Shown here: positions 15,910 through 25,034 of the stretch, piece by piece | Layout of the letters: every line of letters starts with the position of its first letter | Position numbering within the stretch: position 1 is the stretch's first letter | Assembly: GCF_042654605.1 (NCBI RefSeq) | Contig: NZ_JBHSGT010000060.1 | Coordinates: 1 to 55,741, forward strand | Direction: 5' to 3' | Length of the DNA stretch: 55,741 nucleotides | Origin: Enterococcus_I eurekensis | GTDB lineage: Bacteria > Bacillota > Bacilli > Lactobacillales > Enterococcaceae | The notes under the pieces: model-generated | What the model saw: only the letters and a program-made list of their open reading frames with translations | Told to the model about the DNA's origin: nothing | Database searches by the model: none | Position numbers and translations under genes: made by a program

Positions 15910-16866
15910 TTAAAGACTCCAGTCTAAGATCGGTCCAAACGGTACGATTCGATTTGGGTTAATTGTCGGATGACTGCCATAATAATGATGTTTGATATGG
16001 TAGAAATTGACTGTCTCTTTGATACCTGGATAGTTGTATAATTCTCTCGTGTAACGCCATAAATTCGGATATTCTCTTAATTCACGAATATTACATTTGA
16101 AGTGGCCATAGTAGGCAGAATCAAAACGAACGAGTGTGACAAATAAGCGCCAATCCGCTTCCGTTAATTGCTCTCCCACTAAATATTTACGCGTGCTTAA
16201 GTGTTCTTCTAATTCATCTAACACGCTAAATAGTTTTTGTACTTCTTCTTCATAAACTTCTTGTTTCGTTGCAAATCCCGCTTTGTAAACACCGTTGTTC
16301 ACACCATGGTAAACTTTATCGTTCATCGCATCAATTTCTGCACGTAAAGCTTCTGGATAATAATCTCCTGGCGTCGCATCAACTTCATCAAATGCTGTAT
16401 TAAGCATGCGCATAATCTCAGATGACTCATTATTTACAATTTTACCAGTCTTTTTATCGTATAAGACAGGAACCGTTACACGCCCACTGTACGTTGGATC
16501 AACATGCGTATAAACTTGATATAAATAATCCGCGTTTAATAATGGATCGGCAATTACCCCTTCACCTGGTTCAAACGTCCAACCATTTTCTCCCATATAA
16601 GGATTCACCACAGATAATGAAATCATATCCTCTAACCCTTTTAATTTACGGATAATTAACGTCCGACTTGCCCACGGACAAGCATATGAAATATATAAAT
16701 GGTAACGATTCGGTTCAGCTTTAAAGCCACCTTCACCCGTTGGTCCTGCGCTACCATCAGCTGTTATCCAATTACGAAATTGTGAATCTTTACGAACAAA
16801 ATGTCCACCTGTACTTTTCGTATCATACCACTGATCTTGCCACTTACCTTCTACTAATAGTCCCAT
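15910..16866 (-). CDS. Glutathionyl-hydroquinone reductase / Omega-type GST family (YqjG, ECM4)
   Basis: A 318-aa cytosolic thioredoxin-fold enzyme. Seen: the catalytic YISYACPWASR motif (Cys near residue 60), the YTHVDPTYSGRVTVPVLYDK linker, NNESSEIMRML glutathione-site Ser, and C-terminal helical domain ending FGPILDW. These match xenA/YqjG/ECM4 enzymes that reduce glutathionyl-hydroquinones. Length is typical (about 315-330). Many Firmicutes lack glutathione or make it by GshF, so the thiol used here is unknown. Start ATG at 16866 with AAGGAGAATC upstream. Monocistronic. Confidence 0.9.
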   Translation of the reverse strand: MGLLVEGKWQDQWYDTKSTGGHFVRKDSQFRNWITADGSAGPTGEGGFKAEPNRYHLYISYACPWASRTLIIRKLKGLEDMISLSVVNPYMGENGWTFEPGEGVIADPLLNADYLYQVYTHVDPTYSGRVTVPVLYDKKTGKIVNNESSEIMRMLNTAFDEVDATPGDYYPEALRAEIDAMNDKVYHGVNNGVYKAGFATKQEVYEEEVQKLFSVLDELEEHLSTRKYLVGEQLTEADWRLFVTLVRFDSAYYGHFKCNIRELREYPNLWRYTRELYNYPGIKETVNFYHIKHHYYGSHPTINPNRIVPFGPILDWSL

Positions 16867-17034
16867 GAAATGATTCTCCTTCCAAAATATCTGATAATGT
16901 CATTATACGGTAGAAAATTACTCTTATCCAATAAAGACGTTTTGATTATGAGAAAGCAGTTGGGAAAAAGCGGGTTTGCTTGACTGCTTCACCCTTCCAA
17001 TTTTTGAATTTCTCATGAAAGTTTCGCGCTTTGT

Positions 17035-17064
17035 TTGACGTAGTCTAATAGTAACCTGTACTAT
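17035..17064 (+). promoter_or_regulatory. Promoter of the MacB-type ABC transporter
   Basis: TTGACG (17035-17040), 18-nt spacer, TACTAT (17059-17064). Confidence 0.65.
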
Positions 17065-17097
17065 GGATGTGTTAGGGACGAGAAAGGACTTAAATAG

Positions 17098-19425
17098 ATG
17101 TTAGAACTAAAAAATATTAAAAAGCACTACACCGTCGGAGATACAGTCACCAAAGCACTTGATGGTGTTTCAGTGGCTTTTCGTAAAACGGAATTTGTCT
17201 CGATTTTAGGAACGAGTGGCTCAGGTAAAACAACCCTCTTAAATATCATCGGAGGCCTTGATAATTATGATTCAGGGGACTTAATTATTAATGGCACTTC
17301 AACCAAATCATTTAAAGATAGCGACTGGGATGCCTATCGTAACAATTCAATCGGTTTTATTTTTCAAAGTTACAACCTAATTACCCATCTCGGAATCATC
17401 GATAACGTCGAACTCGGTATGACTCTAAGTGGTATTTCCAAAGAAGAACGCAAACAAAAAGCCATCGACGCCTTGACTCGTGTCGGCTTAAAAGACCATA
17501 TGCACAAAAAACCGAATCAACTTTCCGGAGGTCAGATGCAACGGGTCGCGATTGCCCGTGCACTAGCCAATGATCCTGATATTTTACTGTGTGATGAGCC
17601 CACTGGCGCACTCGATTCTGAGACAAGTGTTCAAATTATGGAACTAATTAAAGGCCTTTCTAAGGAAAAACTAGTTATTATGGTCACCCACAATCCAGAG
17701 TTAGCTCATGAATATGCTAATCGAATTATTGAAGTTTCAGACGGAAAAGTGAAATCCGATTCCAATCCACATATTGAAGGTGAAAAAGGCGCGCTTTTTG
17801 AATTCAAGCGCACAAAAATGTCTTTTTCAACTGCTCTACGTTTGTCTTTCAACAATATTCGGACGAAAAAAGGACGGACTTTTTTAACTGCTTTTGCTTC
17901 AAGTATCGGTATTATTAGTATTGCTGTGGTCTTATCGCTTTCAACAGGTTTCCAGGCTCAAATTAATGACACCCAATCAAAAACACTGGCACAGTTTCCA
18001 GTGACCATTTCACAAGTCGCAGCGGAACTATCGGCAATGGAACATCCGACTTCAAAAGGTGAAGAATTTCCTGATACCTCTTACTTCACTGTTCAAAAAG
18101 GGCAAGAAGATGCAGTTCAACACTTAAATAAAATTAATCAAGATTTCATTGATTATGTGGAAGACCTCGATCCGAATTTAAGCCGAAATATTGGTTACGC
18201 ACGGACGACTAGCATGAATTTGGTTCGCGAAATTGATAGTAAATATCAAGCGGTTCGTTTCTCAAATGAATCAGCGACGACAACTGGTATGTCGGCAATG
18301 AATGCTTCGATGGGTGTTGGCGTTTCAACTTTTCCTAGAGAATTAGTCGAAAGTGAAGATAGTTTTTTACAACAAAACTATCAATTATTAGCCGGAAGTT
18401 ATCCAAAAGCGGCAACTGATATTGTTTTAGTCGTTGATAAAAACAATAAAACCAACATTAATGCGTTAAAAAACCTTGGATTTGACGTAAAAGAAGGCGA
18501 AAAAATCAACTTTGAAGATTTCGTTGGCACGACTATTCAACTCGTTCAAAATGATGACTACTATACAAAATTACCGACCGGAAACTTCATCCCAACCGAA
18601 ATCACACAAGACCTTTATAAAAATAACAACAATCAAACGCTAACGATTACGAGTGTCCTACGCGTTGACTCCGATGCAACGATGGATTTACTCGCACCCG
18701 GCATCGCCTATAGTGACACGTTAGCCGAAATGATTATTGAAGAAAATAAAAACTCTGAGATTGTTCAAGCTCAGCTGAATAGTAAAACCAATGTGATGAC
18801 CAACGAACCACTGGATGATTTTACAAAAGAACAATTGATTGCCTTCTTAGGTGGCGAAAGTTTCCCGACAAATATTTATATTTATCCAAATAACTTTGAA
18901 GCAAAAGATGATGTCCTAGCTTATCTAGATGCATATAATGAAGGAAAGTCAAAAGAAGATAAAATTATTTATAGTGACTTGGCGGGCACGATGACTAGCC
19001 TAACTGGTGGGATTATGGACGCAATTACATACGTTCTGGTTGCTTTTGCGGGCATTTCACTCGTCACAAGTATGATTATGATTAGCATCATCACTTACAC
19101 TTCAGTCATTGAACGGACAAAAGAAATTGGTGTGTTAAAGGCTTTAGGAGCCCGTAAAAAAGATATCACCCGTGTTTTTGATGCTGAGACGTTTATTCTC
19201 GGTGTTGCTTCAGGAACACTCGGCATCGTGATTGCTTGGCTTCTAACGTTTCCTATCAATGCCATTTTATTAAGTATGACAGAATTAAAAAATGTCGCAC
19301 ATTTAAATCCTATTCATGCTATTGTTTTAATCATTGTTAGTACCGTTTTAACAATTTTAGGCGGTCACATGCCGGCACGTATGGCAGCAAAAAAAGATGC
19401 CGCAATTGCCTTACGTTCAGAATAA
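17098..19425 (+). CDS. MacB-type ABC transporter, fused ATPase and permease
   Basis: A 775-aa fusion. ATPase (about 1-225): Walker A GTSGSGKTT, Q-loop FIFQSYNLI, signature LSGGQMQR, Walker B LLCDEPTGALD, switch His MVTHN. Then a membrane segment (FLTAFASSIGIISIAVVL, about 258-280), a long extracellular domain (about 285-640), and three more segments ending in an FtsX domain with ITYTSVIERTKEIGVLKALGAR. Four-TM MacB/FtsX topology suggests mechanotransmission, for example antimicrobial peptide or lipoprotein handling rather than classic transport. Start ATG at 17098 with AGGACT upstream is weak. A convergent XRE regulator follows. Confidence 0.88.
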   Translation: MLELKNIKKHYTVGDTVTKALDGVSVAFRKTEFVSILGTSGSGKTTLLNIIGGLDNYDSGDLIINGTSTKSFKDSDWDAYRNNSIGFIFQSYNLITHLGIIDNVELGMTLSGISKEERKQKAIDALTRVGLKDHMHKKPNQLSGGQMQRVAIARALANDPDILLCDEPTGALDSETSVQIMELIKGLSKEKLVIMVTHNPELAHEYANRIIEVSDGKVKSDSNPHIEGEKGALFEFKRTKMSFSTALRLSFNNIRTKKGRTFLTAFASSIGIISIAVVLSLSTGFQAQINDTQSKTLAQFPVTISQVAAELSAMEHPTSKGEEFPDTSYFTVQKGQEDAVQHLNKINQDFIDYVEDLDPNLSRNIGYARTTSMNLVREIDSKYQAVRFSNESATTTGMSAMNASMGVGVSTFPRELVESEDSFLQQNYQLLAGSYPKAATDIVLVVDKNNKTNINALKNLGFDVKEGEKINFEDFVGTTIQLVQNDDYYTKLPTGNFIPTEITQDLYKNNNNQTLTITSVLRVDSDATMDLLAPGIAYSDTLAEMIIEENKNSEIVQAQLNSKTNVMTNEPLDDFTKEQLIAFLGGESFPTNIYIYPNNFEAKDDVLAYLDAYNEGKSKEDKIIYSDLAGTMTSLTGGIMDAITYVLVAFAGISLVTSMIMISIITYTSVIERTKEIGVLKALGARKKDITRVFDAETFILGVASGTLGIVIAWLLTFPINAILLSMTELKNVAHLNPIHAIVLIIVSTVLTILGGHMPARMAAKKDAAIALRSE

Positions 19426-19444
19426 GCATATCTATTCATGATTC

Positions 19445-19484
19445 AAAAAGGAGCCCAACACACATTCTGTTGGACTCCTTTTTT
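19445..19484. terminator. Bidirectional terminator between ABC and XRE genes
   Basis: AAAAAGGAGCCCAACA / TGTTGGACTCCTTTTTT stem, one mismatch. Confidence 0.88.
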
Positions 19485-19492
19485 AAACTTTT

Positions 19493-20485
19493 TTATCTTT
19501 TGTTATGTCTGCTTTTACTTACCGCTTCAGAGATAATCGCGATGGCTCCAAATAAAACACCTGCAACTGGGAAAACAATCCAGCTTCTGCCCCATTCACC
19601 AGTTAAAAAGTTATAGCCTAAATAACCTGCAACAACAATTAGCCAATAGACACCAGCGATTGGTTCTAAAAATCCACGACTTTCTTTTTTATTGCGACTG
19701 TATTCGCCTTCTTGTAATAATTTTTCATAACTAGACCATTTGGTTTCTGTTTCAATCATAATATAAACACCAACTCCGACTAAAAGAAGGGTTAACATCA
19801 ATCCGAGGTAAATCGCGCCTGATTTCGTATCTAAAATCGAACTAACAATCACCGGCACCGCTGCGATAACACATAAGATGACTCCTATCACCATTAATCG
19901 AGTATGCGTTCCATCATAATTGGCTTTATGAGCGTTGACCATTTCAGTCACCCCATATTTCGTTTCAAAGACTTCTTTTTCTAAGTATTCGTAAGCTTTT
20001 AATTGGTCACCTGCTGTAATAAATAAGCCAATCGCGATCGCTACCATGACAAGTAAAACAACAACTCCAATAATTAATGATACTTCTTGTGCCAAAGCAA
20101 ACCATTGATTGGCACCATTTGCTAGAGCAAACATTAAAAATGCAGGTGATAAGATACAAAGAAAGACACCTAACGCTATCTTCCCACCTGCCGCTTCTGA
20201 TTTTTGTAAATAGTCATTGGCTTCTTCTAATGAAACCCACCGTGTATTCTTAAACTCTTGATCGACAACAATTTCCTCGTTTGTTTCCGTTGCTTCCCCT
20301 TTTAATAAATAATCGATACTCACCCCAAAAATTTCACTCATCTGAATAATTTTATCCACATCTGGAATGGATTGGCCACTTTCCCACTTCGATACTGATT
20401 GACGAGAAACGTTTAGTTGATTAGCAAAATCTTCTTGTGTCCAGCCAGCCTTTTTTCGTAAGGTAATAATCTTGTCCCCTAACAT
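19493..20485 (-). CDS. XRE-family regulator with C-terminal membrane domain
   Basis: A 330-aa protein. N-terminal HTH_3 (about 4-60): KIITLRKKAGWTQEDFANQL and SRQSVSKWESGQSIPDVDKI. After a linker, five to six hydrophobic segments follow (KIALGVFLCILSPAFLMFAL, VSLIIGVVVLLVMVAIAIGLF, LMVIGVILCVIAAVPVIV and others), so the DNA-binding domain would be tethered at the membrane. This architecture is common in Firmicutes and often controls a neighbouring transporter. ATG at 20485 has AAGGAG 8 nt upstream; the GTG at 20494 is too close to it. Confidence 0.88.
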   Translation of the reverse strand: MLGDKIITLRKKAGWTQEDFANQLNVSRQSVSKWESGQSIPDVDKIIQMSEIFGVSIDYLLKGEATETNEEIVVDQEFKNTRWVSLEEANDYLQKSEAAGGKIALGVFLCILSPAFLMFALANGANQWFALAQEVSLIIGVVVLLVMVAIAIGLFITAGDQLKAYEYLEKEVFETKYGVTEMVNAHKANYDGTHTRLMVIGVILCVIAAVPVIVSSILDTKSGAIYLGLMLTLLLVGVGVYIMIETETKWSSYEKLLQEGEYSRNKKESRGFLEPIAGVYWLIVVAGYLGYNFLTGEWGRSWIVFPVAGVLFGAIAIISEAVSKSRHNKR

Positions 20486-20538
20486 TTTTATCACTCCTTT
20501 TCATCATTTATGAAAGAATTCTTTCCCTTTTCACTATG

Positions 20539-20568
20539 AGTATACAATGATTCTAGCGATTGCTACAA
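20539..20568 (-). promoter_or_regulatory. Promoter of the XRE regulator gene
   Basis: Minus strand TTGTAG (20563-20568), 18-nt spacer, TATACT (20539-20544). Confidence 0.6.
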
Positions 20569-20764
20569 GAAAGCCCACTAGGCAAGTTGTCAACTGGTGG
20601 TTGCAATCGTGTCAAATCAATGATTTTCGCTGAAATTTCTGATTTAAAAACTTCTTAACTCTTTTTAGCAAAACCTAGAAAAAAACAAAAGAAAGTGCTA
20701 TTATTAATATGATGTTGTTTCATGACATAATGAAAATTTTCATTTAAATTTAGGAGGATATTCC

Positions 20765-22294
20765 ATGACGAAACATGTACCTGTTGCTCTAATTATCTTA
20801 GACGGTTTTGGTTTACGAAATGAAACTGTCGGAAATGCTGTTGCACTTGCTCACAAACCAAATTTTGATCGTTACTACAACCAATACCCCCACACACAAT
20901 TAAAAGCTTCTGGCTTAGATGTCGGTCTACCAGCTGGTCAAATGGGTAACTCAGAAGTTGGTCATACAAATATTGGTGCTGGTCGTACCGTTTACCAAAG
21001 TTTAACACGTATCGACAAAGCAATTATGGATAATGAATTTGAAAAAAATCCTGCAATTAATCAAGTAATGGACCATGTAAAAGAAAAAGACTCAAAATTA
21101 CACGTTTTTGGCTTACTATCTGACGGTGGTGTTCACAGTCACATTAGCCATATTATTGAAACCGTTCGTGTTGCAAAAGAAAAAGGTCTAAAAAATGTTT
21201 TCTTACACATCTTTATGGATGGACGTGACGTTTCGCCAACTTCAGGAAAAGGTTACGTTGAACAATTAGAAGCAGCTTTAGCTGAATTAAACTTTGGTGA
21301 AATTGCTTCAATTTCTGGTCGTTTTTATGCAATGGATCGTGACACTCGTTGGGAACGTGTTGAACAAGCGTATAACACTATTGTTCATGGACAAGGCCCG
21401 CGTGCAGCTTCAGCACTTGAAGTTGTAGAAGCAAGTTACGCAAAAGAAGTTTACGACGAATTCATCGAACCTGTTGCGATCGAAAAAGCTGGTCAACCAG
21501 TTGCAACAATTGAAGATAACGATGGCATCATTTTCGCTAACTTCCGTCCTGACCGTGCAATCCAATTATCTCAAGCATTAACTCAAGATCAATGGGCACA
21601 CTTTGATCGTGGTGCGAAAAAAGACATCGAGTTAGTGACAATGACTTTCTACTCACCAACAATCGTCGCAACTACTGCTTTTGAACCAACTGAAATGAAA
21701 AACGTGATTGGTGAAGTTTTATCAAACGCTGGTTTAAAACAATTACGTATTGCTGAAACAGAAAAATACCCACACGTTACTTTCTTCATGAACGGTGGAC
21801 GTAACGATGAATTCCCTGGAGAAGATCGTATTTTAATCCCTTCACCAAAAGTAGCAACTTACGATTTACAACCTGAAATGAGCGCTTATGAAGTCACTGA
21901 TGCTCTAGTAGCCGATATCGAAGCAGGTAACCACGAAGCAATCATCTTAAACTATGCAAATCCAGACATGGTTGGTCACTCAGGAATGGTTGAACCAACA
22001 ATCAAAGCGATTGAAGCAGTCGATGAAGGCTTAGGTCGCGTTGTTGATGCCATTTTAGCTCGCGGTGGTTATGCAATCATCACAGCCGATCATGGTAACT
22101 CAGAAACATTAATTGACGAAAATGGTCAACCACATACCGCTCATACAACTGTCCCAGTTCCAGTAATTGTGACAAAAAATGAAGTGACATTACGTGAAGG
22201 TGGAGCATTATCAGATTTAGCACCAACAATGCTTGACCTATTAGACGTTGAGAAACCAGTTGAAATGACTGGAACAAGCTTAATTAATAAATAA
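20765..22294 (+). CDS. gpmI: 2,3-bisphosphoglycerate-independent phosphoglycerate mutase
   Basis: A 509-aa Mn-dependent glycolytic enzyme interconverting 3- and 2-phosphoglycerate. Seen: N-terminal LIILDGFGLR (metal Asp), GNSEVGHTNIGAGR with the phosphoserine nucleophile, FLHIFMDGRDVSP, ISGRFYAMDRDTRW, FANFRPDRAIQ, the second metal set NYANPDMVGHSG and ITADHGNSE. Length is exact for the family (about 505-515). Codon use looks strongly optimised (many GGT, GAA, AAA, GTT), fitting high expression. Start ATG has TAGGAGG upstream. Unlike many Firmicutes it is not in a gap-pgk-tpi-eno cluster here. A 16-bp perfect palindrome (20729-20744) lies 20 nt before the start. Confidence 0.97.
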   Translation: MTKHVPVALIILDGFGLRNETVGNAVALAHKPNFDRYYNQYPHTQLKASGLDVGLPAGQMGNSEVGHTNIGAGRTVYQSLTRIDKAIMDNEFEKNPAINQVMDHVKEKDSKLHVFGLLSDGGVHSHISHIIETVRVAKEKGLKNVFLHIFMDGRDVSPTSGKGYVEQLEAALAELNFGEIASISGRFYAMDRDTRWERVEQAYNTIVHGQGPRAASALEVVEASYAKEVYDEFIEPVAIEKAGQPVATIEDNDGIIFANFRPDRAIQLSQALTQDQWAHFDRGAKKDIELVTMTFYSPTIVATTAFEPTEMKNVIGEVLSNAGLKQLRIAETEKYPHVTFFMNGGRNDEFPGEDRILIPSPKVATYDLQPEMSAYEVTDALVADIEAGNHEAIILNYANPDMVGHSGMVEPTIKAIEAVDEGLGRVVDAILARGGYAIITADHGNSETLIDENGQPHTAHTTVPVPVIVTKNEVTLREGGALSDLAPTMLDLLDVEKPVEMTGTSLINK

Positions 22295-22345
22295 AAAATA
22301 AAGTCCCTTTGAGAAACTATTTTCTCAGGGGACTTTATTTTTTAT
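22294..22345. terminator. Terminator of gpmI
   Basis: AAAAATAAAGTCCC-TGAGAAA / TTTCTCA-GGGACTTTATTTTT long stem with a CTAT loop. Confidence 0.92.
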
Positions 22346-22429
22346 TAGACGAATAGCACACACTATTCTTCTAAGACTTACGGTATAATAATAATTGAAA
22401 TCTTATAAATGCTAAGAGGTGTTTACATC

Positions 22430-24379
22430 ATGGAAAATATCACAGTGTATATAAAAAACCAATCGTTTTATATTGAAAGTGCTAGCTTTGAATTAAATAA
22501 CTTAAGGATTGAAAATAATAATCAAGTACTACCTTTTGAAAATGAAGCCCCTAACTGTTGGAAAATATCCGTCGACAATGTCACTGAGCTATTGGAACCA
22601 AATCAAGAATCACGTGCCTTTATTTACTACGGTGAAGTTAAAAACCAAATTTCCAGTGATGACTTTAATATCATAGTCAAGAGTCAATTATTCTTAGAAA
22701 CGAACACCCATCCTATTTATTTATATTTTAGTTTGGATAATAAACTGCGATTTATGTGGAATCAAGTACCTTCAGCTAGAGCGTATCACTTATCTAGCGA
22801 AGCAATTGTTTCATCTGAAGGTGCACCCCATTTAAAACTTGAAGTTCAAACAAAACATCTTTCTTTAAAAACTATTGATTTTATCATGGTCAATCGAGAT
22901 ACTAAGGAACAAATTATTTTTCCTATAACAATTAACAAAACTTCTCAGAAAACAGATAACATATTCCTAAATACTTTTTTATTTAATTTTGATGAACAAA
23001 TACTTTCTACCTCTTTTTTTAAGAACATTAATCTTTACCACTATGAAGTAACTATTGTAGATTTTTTCATTCGAATTAAAAGTGACCTTTTGCCACTAAC
23101 TGATTATCGTTTTCGTTTAGCATCTCCACTTGAAGAGCCTATCGAAGTTTATTCCTCATATAAAAAGGAATCGGCTTTTGTTGGCCATTTTTATGTGACT
23201 CCGCTTGGAAATCTTTCTGCTAGGTACAACATGATCCCTTACGAAACTAGCCAAGTTTACCTTGATGCAGCACCTACTAAACGGACAGAAAAGCCGATTG
23301 TTTTACTTTTCGAATATCCATATAAAGCCCAAGATAATGCTTTAGCATTTTTTAACTATTTGATGAAAAACGACACATTTTTCGATGTTTATTACGTAAT
23401 TGAGAAAGAATCCTCTGATTTTAAAAATTTGGCTGACTATTCCGAAAGAATTGTTGAATTTCGCAGTCCTGAACATGTTAAATTATTTTTTAAAGCCAGT
23501 TACCTAATTTCTTCACACACACCAAGTTACGGCATGCCTTTATTCTCAAGTAAGACTATTGAAAAACGAAATGATGCGCACACTATTTTTTTACAGCATG
23601 GTATTATTGCTTATAGAAATTTGGAGCCTTTGTATGGAAAAAAAACAAATCCTGATTTAATTGATACCTTCATTGTCTCTTCTCAACGGGAGAAAGATTT
23701 GGTTCACGCTGAATTGTTCTATCCTGATTCTGCAATTAAGATTACTGGATTGGCTCGATTTGATCGCTTGTTAAAAAATACAACTTTTTGGCATTCTTAT
23801 CGCAGAAGAAAACGAATTTTAATTATGCCTTCTTGGCGTAAAGGACAAGAGCATCTTTCGGAAGAAGCGTTTAAAAAAACAGCTTATTTCAAAGAATTCC
23901 AAGCACTTTTAACAAATGAACTCTTTCAAGAATCTATTGAAAAATTAGGATTGAAGGTTTCTTTTTATTTACATAATAATTTCCGAAAATACCGTCATTT
24001 ATTCTATGCTCCTGGTATTAATATTTTAAAATCAGAATCTAATACAATCCAAGATTTAATGAAAGAACATGGGATTATGGTGACTGATTTTTCAAGTGTC
24101 GGTTTGGACTTTGCCCTACAAAAACGCCCAGTCTTTTACTATCAATTTGAAGAAGATATAAGTGATCAACGAGCGTTCGAGAAAATCTCTTCTTTTTTAC
24201 CTGGACCAGTCTATACCAATTCTGATGAATTAGTACTAGCGATTTTACAAAAAACACGTAAAAATACTATTTCTAAAGAGTACCGACAGTTACTCAAAAA
24301 AAATTTATATACACACATGGATACTCATTCCTGTGAAAGGATCTACCAAGTTTTACGTGACATTGATTTACAAAATTAA
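22430..24379 (+). CDS. CDP-glycerol:poly(glycerophosphate) glycerophosphotransferase family (TagB/TagF-like)
   Basis: A 649-aa peripheral membrane transferase for glycerol-phosphate or related teichoic acid polymers. The C-terminal Glyphos_transf domain (about 290-640) shows SSHTPSYGMP, TIFLQHGIIAYRN (catalytic His), FIVSSQREKDLV, ITGLARFDRLL, IMPSWRKGQ, and the signature VTDFSSVGLDFALQKRPV with YYQFEED. The first 280 residues are a poorly conserved extension with strand-like patterns, of unknown role, possibly acceptor binding. Start ATG at 22430 with AGAGGTG upstream. No other tag/tar genes are adjacent, so it may modify an existing polymer or belong to a dispersed pathway. Confidence 0.88.
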   Translation: MENITVYIKNQSFYIESASFELNNLRIENNNQVLPFENEAPNCWKISVDNVTELLEPNQESRAFIYYGEVKNQISSDDFNIIVKSQLFLETNTHPIYLYFSLDNKLRFMWNQVPSARAYHLSSEAIVSSEGAPHLKLEVQTKHLSLKTIDFIMVNRDTKEQIIFPITINKTSQKTDNIFLNTFLFNFDEQILSTSFFKNINLYHYEVTIVDFFIRIKSDLLPLTDYRFRLASPLEEPIEVYSSYKKESAFVGHFYVTPLGNLSARYNMIPYETSQVYLDAAPTKRTEKPIVLLFEYPYKAQDNALAFFNYLMKNDTFFDVYYVIEKESSDFKNLADYSERIVEFRSPEHVKLFFKASYLISSHTPSYGMPLFSSKTIEKRNDAHTIFLQHGIIAYRNLEPLYGKKTNPDLIDTFIVSSQREKDLVHAELFYPDSAIKITGLARFDRLLKNTTFWHSYRRRKRILIMPSWRKGQEHLSEEAFKKTAYFKEFQALLTNELFQESIEKLGLKVSFYLHNNFRKYRHLFYAPGINILKSESNTIQDLMKEHGIMVTDFSSVGLDFALQKRPVFYYQFEEDISDQRAFEKISSFLPGPVYTNSDELVLAILQKTRKNTISKEYRQLLKKNLYTHMDTHSCERIYQVLRDIDLQN

Positions 24380-24425
24380 AAAAGAATGCAAAGAGTGACT
24401 TTTTTCTCTCTTTGCATTCTTTTTT
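24378..24425. terminator. Bidirectional terminator between tagF-like and mhqD-like genes
   Basis: AAAAAAGAATGCAAAGAG / CTCTTTGCATTCTTTTTT, an 18-bp perfect stem. Confidence 0.93.
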
Positions 24426-25022
24426 CTATTCTTCAATCAATTCTTTTGCTTTATCGATTTCTTCATAAGTAAGTTGGTGTCCATAATGATGAACGAGTGT
24501 TTCAACTTGAATGTTGGCTGCTTTTAATTGCTCAAATAATTCGTTAAATTGCTCAATGGTAATAAATGGATCGTTATCACCGCTTGTAATTAACATTCTT
24601 AAACCTTCTTGTTGTTTAAATGGAATTTCTGAACGAACTGGTGATGGGTGGAACAATAGCGCATTATTAATCGGCATATTTTCAAATTCTTTAAAAACAT
24701 TGACTGCTAAGTTCGCGCCATTTGAATAACCAACAACCGTAATGGTAAAATCTGCCAATCCGTAATGTTTAATCATTTTTTCTAAGGTGTCCTTAAAATC
24801 GTAAGTCGCACTAGCCAAGCTTCTTAAATCAAAACTACCGTCGCTATAACGAGCAAAGTATCGAGCCATTCCTTGTTCTTCGACCTCACCTTGGAAGCCA
24901 ATTAATGCTGCTTGTGGATCAATTTTTTGTCCAATTTCAAATAGACTAGAGGCACTACCGCCTGTACCGTGTAATAACACGATTGCATGATTATTTTTTC
25001 CTGGTATATGAATATGTCTCAT
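24426..25022 (-). CDS. mhqD: MhqD-like carboxylesterase/hydrolase
   Basis: A 198-aa alpha/beta hydrolase. Seen: oxyanion segment VLLHGTGGSASSLFE, nucleophile elbow GYSNGAN (Ser), the LFHPSPVRSEIP loop, acid in SGDNDPF and catalytic His in HHYGHQLT. This is the phospholipase/carboxylesterase subgroup that includes B. subtilis MhqD (YodD). The gene follows the MhqO-like dioxygenase by 12 nt, and its AAGGAG ribosome binding site lies just after the dioxygenase stop, so the two are one operon for aromatic/quinone stress. Exact substrate is unknown. Confidence 0.85.
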   Translation of the reverse strand: MRHIHIPGKNNHAIVLLHGTGGSASSLFEIGQKIDPQAALIGFQGEVEEQGMARYFARYSDGSFDLRSLASATYDFKDTLEKMIKHYGLADFTITVVGYSNGANLAVNVFKEFENMPINNALLFHPSPVRSEIPFKQQEGLRMLITSGDNDPFITIEQFNELFEQLKAANIQVETLVHHYGHQLTYEEIDKAKELIEE

Positions 25023-25034
25023 AAGACGTCTCCT

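Noticed and set aside
20581..20640. Riboswitch or tRNA-like fold between XRE gene and gpmI
   Set aside because: Short complementary stretches only; no T-box, tRNA or known aptamer signature could be built.
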